Below are positions 1 to 5,230 of a stretch of DNA of 6,665 nucleotides, one piece after another. Every line of letters starts with the position of its first letter. Positions within the stretch are counted from its first letter, which is position 1. Source of the DNA: Candidatus Hecatellales archaeon (GTDB lineage Archaea > Thermoproteota > Bathyarchaeia > Hecatellales > Hecatellaceae). The notes beneath the pieces were generated by a model. That model was given only the letters and a program-made list of their open reading frames with translations. It was not told the DNA's origin and did not search any database. The stretch lies in NCBI GenBank assembly GCA_003662515.1, contig QMYF01000029.1, positions 1 to 6,665 on the forward strand, written 5' to 3'. A program made the position numbers and the translations under genes.

Positions 1-686
1 CCTGGCTTTTCGCCCTAGCCCCAAGCGTGGCAGGCCTCACAGCCTTCTACAGCCTACGCTTCATAGGCTTAACCTTCCACGGGGAAGAGAGCCCGCATGT
101 TTCCAGGCTTGAGCGGAAGCCTAGGGAAGCCAGCCTCCTCATGCTTGCCCCCTACCTCATCCTCACCGGGGTAACCATCCTCTTCGGAGCCTTAGGCCTA
201 ACCTTCGAAGGCTTCCTCCACGAAACCTTCCATGAAGTCTTCCATAGTGAGCTTCACCTAGTCGACGGGAAGGCTGCCCTAGAGGTTCAGGTAGCCCTAG
301 CTTCAACCCTCTTCTTCCTCGCCGGAGCCCTCCCCGCCTATAAGCTTTACATTTCCAGGAGACTTTCGCCTGGAAGGATTCTGGAAGCCTACCCCCTCCT
401 TTCCAGGCTGAGAAGCTTCCTCTGGAACCGCTGGTATATTGACGCGGCCTACAACCGGGTGTTCATCGACGGAACCTTGAGGCTTAGACCTGTCATCGAG
501 AAGGTGGTGGAGCATGCCATGGATGTAGCCTACAACCTTAAGCTTCCCTTCCTCATGGAGGCTTCCTACCTTCGCGTGAAGAAGCTTCAGTCGGGAATCT
601 TAACCTACTACACCTTCTACACAGCCCTCTTCATGGTCATCATGGTTTTAACCTTCCTGCTGGTGTGGAGCCATGTTCCAATCTAG
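1..686 (+). CDS. fpoL: FpoL/NuoL-type proton-translocating subunit of F420H2 dehydrogenase/complex I, C-terminal part
   Basis: This is the C-terminal third of the largest antiporter-like membrane subunit of a complex I-type enzyme, which couples electron transfer to proton pumping. The frame (first full codon at base 3) is open to the left edge. The protein already starts inside a conserved segment (LTAFYSLRFIGLTFHGE, like the LTA.Y..R....FHG stretch of NuoL), so the gene is truncated by the window and the GTG at 27 is not a start. About 227 residues are visible. They show two hydrophobic segments (about residues 47-70 and 94-114), then a polar amphipathic stretch with WYIDAAYNRVFIDG, matching the NuoL/FpoL lateral-helix region (K.Y.DE.YD), and a last membrane helix (about 203-222). 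The lateral helix separates L-type from M/N-type subunits. The stop lies inside the start of the next gene (14-bp overlap), which suggests translational coupling. Fpo rather than Nuo is inferred only from the nearby cofE. Confidence 0.88.
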   Translation, partial: WLFALAPSVAGLTAFYSLRFIGLTFHGEESPHVSRLERKPREASLLMLAPYLILTGVTILFGALGLTFEGFLHETFHEVFHSELHLVDGKAALEVQVALASTLFFLAGALPAYKLYISRRLSPGRILEAYPLLSRLRSFLWNRWYIDAAYNRVFIDGTLRLRPVIEKVVEHAMDVAYNLKLPFLMEASYLRVKKLQSGILTYYTFYTALFMVIMVLTFLLVWSHVPI

Positions 687-2163
687 CCCTCTGCTTCAAA
701 GCCTGCTGGTTCCCGCCGCCACCATGGTGGTGGTAGCCGTCCTAGGCCGGAAACTCGGCCGATACGCCGGCCTTATAAGCGGAGCAGCTCTAACCTACAC
801 CTCGCTCCTCCTCCTAATGGTCGGCTTCAAAGTTTTAAGGGAGGGTTCCGTCTACGAGGAGTATGTTTGGGCTGAGTTTCTCGGGTTGAGGTGGGGGCTT
901 CTAGCCGACGGGTTAAGCCTTCCCACAGCCCTAATCATGAACCTGATATGTGCCGCCTGCGCCGTATACTCGGTAGGCTACATGAAGCATAGGATTGAGA
1001 TGGAGTGGGGTGAAGGACGGAAAGGCCTCCACACCCTCTACCATGTGCTTTACCTGCTTTTCCCGATTGGGCTGGTGGGGGTAAGCCTGTCCACCAACCT
1101 CATCCAGCTATACTTCTTCTTCGAGCTCACCCTGATACCTTCAGCCCTCATGATCTCCCTCTTCGGCTACATTGAGAGGGAAAGGGTAGCCATGATGTAT
1201 TTCATCTGGAACCAGGTGGGCGCCAGCCTCTTCCTGCTGGGCTCCATCCTAGCCTTCCTCGAAACCGGAAGCTTTGACATTGCTCAGGTGCCGAGGCTTC
1301 TCGGCTCACCTACAGCCTTCTGGGTGGTCTTCTTCATCCTTGTCGGTATGCTTATCAAGATGGCTGCCTTCGGCGTCCACGTATGGCTTCCCTGGGCTCA
1401 CGGAGAGCATCCAACCTCCATCGCCGCCATCATCGCCACCATAGTGGGGCTGGGAAGCTACATTGTCAGCAGAGTTCTAATCCAGCAGCTCTACGAGGTT
1501 TTCACTCTCTTCTCTGTGCCGCTAATCTTCCTAGCCCTCATAACCATGGTTTACGGGGGACTTTTAACCCTCGCCCAAGACGACGTGAAAAGGCTTTACG
1601 CCTGCTCCACCATCAGCCAGACAGCCTACACGCTTCTCGGACTGGCCTACGCCACCCCTCTAAGCATCATGGGGGGAGTATTCTACTTCCTCAGCCACTG
1701 TATAGGCAAGTGTATCCTCTTCTCGGTGGCTGGAATCCTCCTAGCGCAAACCGAGCTTAGAGACATGAAGGCTATGGGAGGCTTAGCTGGAAGAATGCCT
1801 TTAACCTTAACCCTCTGCCTTATAGGCTCGCTCATCCTCTCGGCGGTTCCACCCTTCAGCGGCTTCCCAGCCGAACTAGTCATGTTCATAGGAATCTTCG
1901 CTGGAAGCCAGGTTGACCTTTTAAGGTTTATCATAGCTTTGGCAGCCATAGCTGCCACCATCCTGACGGTGGCCTACACCTTCTGGCCTATTAAACGGAT
2001 ATTTTTCGGGCCTCTGCCGGAAAGCCTTAAGCATGTTGGGGAGGCGCCTGCCAGCATGACCATGCCTCTGCTAGCCTTATCCCTTATATCCCTCCTCTTG
2101 GGAGTATATCCTAAAGCCATCATGGACTTCCTTACAGCCTGGATTTCCAGCATGGGAATTTAG
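673..2163 (+). CDS. fpoM: FpoM/NuoM-type proton-translocating subunit of F420H2 dehydrogenase/complex I
   Basis: Complete 496-residue polytopic membrane protein of the antiporter-like (MrpD/NuoM) family, a proton-channel subunit of the membrane arm. The length matches NuoM/FpoM (about 490-510). Visible signatures are FFFELTLIPSALMI (residues 148-161, with E151 matching the essential TM5 glutamate of NuoM), LIKMAAFGVHVWLPWAHGEHPT (227-248, with K229 matching the TM7 lysine), DDVKRLYACSTISQ (303-316), SHCIGKCILF (341-350, with H342 and K346) and PPFSGFPAELVMF (393-405, with E401 matching the TM12 glutamate). The TM8 lysine of NuoM seems absent: the segment reads TIVGLGSYIV. The ATG at 673 has GGTG at 662-665 with 7-nt spacing. 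It overlaps the FpoL stop by 14 bp and lies 19 bp before cofE, so all three are probably one operon. Assignment to M rather than N rests on the motif set and the position after L. Confidence 0.9.
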   Translation: MFQSSPLLQSLLVPAATMVVVAVLGRKLGRYAGLISGAALTYTSLLLLMVGFKVLREGSVYEEYVWAEFLGLRWGLLADGLSLPTALIMNLICAACAVYSVGYMKHRIEMEWGEGRKGLHTLYHVLYLLFPIGLVGVSLSTNLIQLYFFFELTLIPSALMISLFGYIERERVAMMYFIWNQVGASLFLLGSILAFLETGSFDIAQVPRLLGSPTAFWVVFFILVGMLIKMAAFGVHVWLPWAHGEHPTSIAAIIATIVGLGSYIVSRVLIQQLYEVFTLFSVPLIFLALITMVYGGLLTLAQDDVKRLYACSTISQTAYTLLGLAYATPLSIMGGVFYFLSHCIGKCILFSVAGILLAQTELRDMKAMGGLAGRMPLTLTLCLIGSLILSAVPPFSGFPAELVMFIGIFAGSQVDLLRFIIALAAIAATILTVAYTFWPIKRIFFGPLPESLKHVGEAPASMTMPLLALSLISLLLGVYPKAIMDFLTAWISSMGI

Positions 2164-2164
2164 A

Positions 2165-2173
2165 GAGGGAGGT
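2165..2173 (+). promoter_or_regulatory. Ribosome binding site of cofE
   Basis: GAGGGAGGT lies just after the fpoM stop and 9 nt before the cofE ATG. It is the strongest Shine-Dalgarno match in the window and supports the ATG at 2183. It implies that cofE is translated independently although it probably shares a transcript with fpoM. Confidence 0.75.
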
Positions 2174-2182
2174 TTCCCGTTA

Positions 2183-2956
2183 ATGACGGGTTCTGGAGAG
2201 CCTCGAATAGAGATTATAGGCGTGAAGGGGATAGGGCTGGTTAAGGAGGGAGACGACCTAGCCAAACTCATAGTTGAAGCCCTGGAGAGGCAGGGTGAAA
2301 CCCTCCGCGACGGCGACATAGTGGTTATCGCTCAGGTGGTTGTTTCCAAGGCGGAGGGCCGCGTGGTTAAACTCAGCGAGGTTAAACCCAGCCCCTACGC
2401 GAGAATGCTGGCTGAAAGGCTTGGGAAAGAGGCTGAAATGGTTGAGCTAATCTTGAGGGAAGCTGAAGAAATTTTGAGAATGCGGAATGGACATCTAATA
2501 ACTAGGACGAGACACGGCTTCGTGTGTGCGAATTCGGCGGTAGACCTATCCAACGTTTCGGGTGGAGATGCCGCAGCTCTGCTTCCCCTAGATGTTGACA
2601 GGTCGGCTGAACATATCAGGCGGAGGCTTAGGAAGCTTACCGGCAGGAGGGTTGCCGTAATTATTTCCGACACTTTTGGAAGGCCCTTCAGGATGGGGCA
2701 GGTGAACGTGGCTTTAGGCGTGGCTGGAATGGAGCCTATCCATGATAGGCGGGGAGAAAAAGACCTTTACGGGCGAACTCTACAGGTGAAGGAGATAGCT
2801 GTAGCTGACGAGCTGGCTTCAGCAGCCGAGCTGGTGATGGGGGAAGCCGACGAGGGAATCCCTGTAGCCATCATTAGAGGGTATAGGTTTAAGGCTAGCA
2901 GGAAGCCGAAAGGTAAAGTTTTAATTAGGCCGAGGGATAAAGACCTCTTCCTTTAG
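2183..2956 (+). CDS. cofE: Coenzyme F420-0:L-glutamate ligase (CofE)
   Basis: CofE is a cytosolic GTP-dependent ligase that adds L-glutamate residues to F420-0 to make polyglutamylated F420. The 257-residue protein has the usual length and is recognisable throughout: IEIIGVKGI near the N-terminus (9-17), VVSKAEGR (53-60), HGFVCANSAVDLSNV (111-125), DTFGRPFRMGQVNVALGVAG (163-182), KDLYGRTLQ (193-201), ADELASAAELVMG (208-220) and GIPVAIIRG (225-233). D121 and D163 are probably the metal-binding aspartates known from the Archaeoglobus enzyme. The family motif NAGVD reads NSAVD here, a mild change. The protein lacks the extra C-terminal domain of actinobacterial FbiB. The start has a strong Shine-Dalgarno, 19 bp after fpoM. 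The link fits an F420H2-oxidising Fpo complex, but the electron donor of that complex is inferred. The TAG stop interlocks with the stop of the small opposing gene. Confidence 0.95.
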   Translation: MTGSGEPRIEIIGVKGIGLVKEGDDLAKLIVEALERQGETLRDGDIVVIAQVVVSKAEGRVVKLSEVKPSPYARMLAERLGKEAEMVELILREAEEILRMRNGHLITRTRHGFVCANSAVDLSNVSGGDAAALLPLDVDRSAEHIRRRLRKLTGRRVAVIISDTFGRPFRMGQVNVALGVAGMEPIHDRRGEKDLYGRTLQVKEIAVADELASAAELVMGEADEGIPVAIIRGYRFKASRKPKGKVLIRPRDKDLFL

Positions 2957-3120
2957 GCTTCCCTCTCCAAGGTTAGGACAGCCTTCTTGAAGTCTGCGGA
3001 AACATCTCTGAGCGAGGAAAGCATTCCTGTAATGGTTGAGCTGATAAACTTTTGGACGAAGGGGTTCAATGGGATAGTTTTCCCGTCTACGTTGAGGGTT
3101 ACCTTCCACCCTTCACTCAT
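2953..3120 (-). CDS. Small uncharacterised 55-aa protein, coupled to lysJ
   Basis: A 55-codon frame begins with an ATG that overlaps the lysJ stop (ATGA at 3120-3117) and has GGTGA at 3134-3130 with 9-nt spacing. It ends in a TAA that interlocks with the cofE TAG. It fills the whole gap between lysJ and cofE. The protein begins MSEGWKVTLNVDGKTIPLNP. A short strand-turn-strand start (WKVTLNVDGKTIPL, residues 5-18) is followed by a probable helix with small hydrophobic faces (FVQKFISSTITGMLSSLRDV, 21-40) and a charged, strand-like end (FKKAVLTLERE, 44-54). It has no signal peptide, Cys motif or membrane helix. From memory, small archaeal proteins with the pattern NG...PLN.FV.....-GM.SSL exist and are uncharacterised; I could not check this. 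Function is unknown. It is not LysW, because it has no zinc cysteines and no C-terminal EDWGE-like tail. Confidence 0.8.
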   Translation of the reverse strand: MSEGWKVTLNVDGKTIPLNPFVQKFISSTITGMLSSLRDVSADFKKAVLTLEREA

Positions 3121-4328
3121 CCCGAATTTTCACCCCGCTTCTCCTCCATAATCCGGGTGCATTCTTCAAGTTTCTCGGCTACATAGGCTATTTGGCTTTC
3201 CGTTATGGAGACTGGCGGGAGGAAACGTAGAATACGTGTTCCAGAAGTTAAAGCGATAACTCCACGGTCGAGAAGGCCGTTTAAGAGTTCCAATATGTCG
3301 AAGCGGTATTCGACAGCCAACATTAAACCTAAACCTCTAACCTCGCGAACCACCCTATATTTGGAGGCCAGCTTCTCGAGGAAGCCTTTAAAAAGCTTCC
3401 CCAGCCTTTCAGCCCTCTCCCAAAGCCTGTTCTCCACCAGAACCTCAATGGTGGCCGAGGCTGCCGCGCAGGCTAGAGGGTTTCCTCCGAAGGTGCTGGA
3501 GTGCTCTCCTACCTTCAGGCTTCCAAGAACCTCTTCCCGGCTTAAGGTTATCCCTATGGGAACCCCGCTTCCCGCAGCCTTCGCCAAACACATGATGTCA
3601 GGTATCACGTTCCAATGTTCAAAGGCAAACATTTTCCCGGTGCGGCCGAACCCCGTCTGAATCTCATCGAATATGAGCAGGGCATCGTATTGGTCGGCTA
3701 TTTCTCTGAGCTCGGCGAGGTAGCCGTCTGGAGCCACGTAGACGCCCGCTTCCCCTTGGACCGGCTCAACGAGGATGGCGGCGGTATCCCTGCTTATAAC
3801 CTCTCTAACCTTCTCAGCCTTCCCGTAGGGGACAAATTTAACGCCGGGAAGCAGAGGCTCGAAGGGAACCCTATATTTAGGGTTCCAGGTAGCCGAAAGG
3901 GCGCCAAAGGTTTTCCCGTGGAAGCCCCTCATCATGGCGATGATCTCCTTTCTGCCCGTAAACTTCCTCGCAGCCTTTAAGGCCACCTCAACGGCTTCCG
4001 CCCCACTATTGGAAAAGAAAACTTTCCGCAGGCTTTTCGGAGCAACTCTTTCAAGGTTTTTGAGGAGGAGAGCTCGAGCCTCAAGGTAGAGGGAGCCGTG
4101 GCAGGCGATAAGCTTCCCGATTTGAGCCTTTAAGGCTTCCATCACTTTCTCGTTGCAGTGGCCGAGGAAACCTGCCCCATAGCCTGCCATACAGTCCACA
4201 TACTGTTTCCCGTTGATGTCCCAGAGGAGGGCGTCTTTCCCCCTGGCAGCCACTATTGGACGCCTGTGGAACACGGGTGCCAGCCAGCTGTCCTCAAGCC
4301 GGATAATTTCATCTCTCTCAAGGGACAA
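3117..4328 (-). CDS. lysJ: LysW-gamma-linked aminotransferase LysJ / acetylornithine-type aminotransferase
   Basis: PLP-dependent class III aminotransferase of the ArgD/LysJ group, 403 residues, cytosolic. It converts the semialdehyde made from LysW-linked aminoadipate (and possibly glutamate) to the amine, using glutamate as amino donor, in lysine or ornithine synthesis. Visible motifs are SGAEAVEVALK (108-118, phosphate binding), GFHGKT (135-140), VEPVQGE (187-193), IFDEIQTGFGRTG (219-231, with D221 contacting the pyridine nitrogen), LAKAAGSGVPIG (248-259, with K250 the Schiff-base lysine), STFGGNPLACAAA (278-290) and RILRFLPP (365-372). The start is TTG. An in-frame TAA lies at 4346-4344, no other start codon precedes the TTG, and GGTGGG sits 8 nt upstream. 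It overlaps lysZ by 11 bp and the small gene after it by 4 bp, so the three are likely translationally coupled. The LysJ rather than ArgD name rests on the neighbouring LysZ; the enzyme may serve both pathways, as in Sulfolobus. Confidence 0.9.
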   Translation of the reverse strand: MSLERDEIIRLEDSWLAPVFHRRPIVAARGKDALLWDINGKQYVDCMAGYGAGFLGHCNEKVMEALKAQIGKLIACHGSLYLEARALLLKNLERVAPKSLRKVFFSNSGAEAVEVALKAARKFTGRKEIIAMMRGFHGKTFGALSATWNPKYRVPFEPLLPGVKFVPYGKAEKVREVISRDTAAILVEPVQGEAGVYVAPDGYLAELREIADQYDALLIFDEIQTGFGRTGKMFAFEHWNVIPDIMCLAKAAGSGVPIGITLSREEVLGSLKVGEHSSTFGGNPLACAAASATIEVLVENRLWERAERLGKLFKGFLEKLASKYRVVREVRGLGLMLAVEYRFDILELLNGLLDRGVIALTSGTRILRFLPPVSITESQIAYVAEKLEECTRIMEEKRGENSG

Positions 4329-5151
4329 GCAGTGTTCCCACCTTATGCTGTAAGGCCTGAATTACGGGGGATTCACCCAACCCATACGTGATTACAGCCT
4401 CTTTAACACCCATGTTTAAGGCTTCCACAGCCGCGTAAACCTTCCTCTTCATCCCATGACCTATCCTTGGAAGCTCCTCTTCAGCCTCGAAAAGAGTGAG
4501 CTTCCTTACAAGTTTCCCGTCTAGGATTAGGCCTTCCACATCGGTGCAGTAAACAAGATGGTCGGCTTTCAGGGCTCCAGCAATGTAGGCTGCCGCCCGG
4601 TCGCTGTCCACGTTGAGCAGGTTGAACTCGTCGTCGATGGCTATGGGGGCGACAACGGGCAGGTAGCCGGCTGAAAGCAGACCTTTAAGCAGTTCAACGT
4701 TAACCTCCCTGATTTTCCCCGTGTAGCCTCCATCAATGGCGATTTTCCGTCCCCGCTCATCCAAGATTACAAGCTTCTTCTTCCTTTCAGCCTTAAGCAG
4801 CATGCCGTCGGCTCCGCTCAACCCCACAGCTTTAATCCCCTTAGACTGGAAGGAGGCTACAAGGCTCTTGTTAACCTTGCCAGCCATAACCATCGTGTAA
4901 ATCTCCATGGTTTCCTTATCCGTGTAGCGGCTACGCATCCCATCCGGAGAAACAATAAATTTCTGCTCCTTACCCATCCTTTTAGCAATGTCCGTCACTA
5001 TGTCGGCTCCGCCGTGGATAAATACGAGGCTGGCCTTAGCCTGCTCGTGGAGAGCCTTCAAGTCTTGAAGGATGCCTTCCGGGACTCCTCCCTCCTGAAC
5101 CAGTCTCCCCCCAACCTTAACCACGACAAGCCTGCCCTGGAAGGCCTCCAT
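4318..5151 (-). CDS. lysZ: LysW-linked aminoadipate/glutamate kinase LysZ (ArgB-like)
   Basis: Amino-acid kinase family protein, 277 residues, cytosolic. It phosphorylates the side-chain carboxyl of aminoadipate (and possibly glutamate) carried on LysW, the second step of carrier-protein-linked lysine or ornithine synthesis. Visible motifs are VVVKVGG (9-15, with K12 for ATP phosphate), FIHGGAD (44-50), SPDGMRSRYTDKE (68-80), GKVNK (91-95), VGLSGADG (109-116), IDGGYTGKI (139-147), LNVDSDRAAAYIAGALKAD (179-197) and GHGMKRKVYAAVEAL (231-245). The SRYTD form separates LysZ from typical N-acetylglutamate kinases, so I prefer LysZ over ArgB. The usual GGS near the N-terminus reads GGR. The ATG has GGAG at 5166-5163, 11 nt upstream, a rather long spacing. 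The gene follows a 79-bp gap with a candidate promoter and overlaps lysJ by 11 bp. LysW, LysX, LysY and LysK are not in the window. Confidence 0.9.
   Translation of the reverse strand: MEAFQGRLVVVKVGGRLVQEGGVPEGILQDLKALHEQAKASLVFIHGGADIVTDIAKRMGKEQKFIVSPDGMRSRYTDKETMEIYTMVMAGKVNKSLVASFQSKGIKAVGLSGADGMLLKAERKKKLVILDERGRKIAIDGGYTGKIREVNVELLKGLLSAGYLPVVAPIAIDDEFNLLNVDSDRAAAYIAGALKADHLVYCTDVEGLILDGKLVRKLTLFEAEEELPRIGHGMKRKVYAAVEALNMGVKEAVITYGLGESPVIQALQHKVGTLLVP
4337..4342 (-). promoter_or_regulatory. Ribosome binding site deciding the TTG start of lysJ
   Basis: GGTGGG, read on the minus strand inside the end of lysZ, sits 8 nt before the TTG at 4328. Together with the in-frame stop at 4346-4344 it leaves TTG as the only reasonable start, since the first in-frame ATG would remove about 46 residues, including part of the conserved N-terminal region. 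Confidence 0.65.
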
Positions 5152-5187
5152 AGGTCAACCATCTCCAGCCCTTTCAACTTGACTAAC

Positions 5188-5192
5188 AAAAA
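5188..5192 (-). terminator. Possible oligo-T terminator after moeA
   Basis: Read on the minus strand, a run of five T follows GGTTAACC about 40 nt after the moeA stop. Archaeal termination often uses T-rich tracts without a stem. One short run is weak evidence, and it overlaps the presumed start region of the lysZ transcript. Confidence 0.2.
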
Positions 5193-5200
5193 GGTTAACC
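5193..5200. repeat. GGTTAACC palindrome in the moeA-lysZ gap
   Basis: A perfect 8-bp palindrome lies between the candidate TATA box and the start of lysZ, a place where an archaeal repressor could block transcription. The ten bases GGTTAACCCT also occur in the larger palindrome at 5538-5555 within moeA. An operator role is a guess, since a palindrome of this length can arise by chance. Confidence 0.3.
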
Positions 5201-5203
5201 CTC

Positions 5204-5211
5204 ATTTTTAA
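5204..5211 (-). promoter_or_regulatory. Candidate TATA box for lysZ-lysJ-small gene transcript
   Basis: On the minus strand TTAAAAAT, preceded by CAAGC, lies in the only real intergenic gap of the window, about 52 bp upstream of the lysZ ATG. Transcription would start near 5180, giving a leader of about 30 nt that contains the GGAG ribosome site. The purine-rich BRE expected just upstream is only partly matched. Confidence 0.4.
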
Positions 5212-5230
5212 GCTTGCCTACACCCAGCTT

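Noticed and set aside
27..29. GTG as start of the first gene
   Set aside because: Conserved FpoL/NuoL sequence continues upstream of it to the window edge, and the family needs several hundred more N-terminal residues.
1383..1760. 125-codon plus-strand frame within fpoM
   Set aside because: It is a shifted frame inside a conserved membrane protein; the product is His- and Arg-rich and resembles nothing known to me.
2921..3109. 62-codon minus-strand frame covering the lysJ-cofE gap
   Set aside because: It lies in a different frame from the well-supported 55-codon gene, runs into cofE, has no ribosome site, and its product is low in hydrophobic pattern.
3205..4391. Plus-strand frames of 77-151 codons opposite lysJ
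   Set aside because: They are antisense shadows of lysJ with no recognisable motifs and no start signals.
3965..4425. Repeated CTTTAAGGC-like strings as a repeat family or CRISPR-like array
   Set aside because: They are short, unevenly spaced and lie in coding sequence (Leu-Lys-Ala codons of LysJ and LysZ). There are no equal-length spacers.
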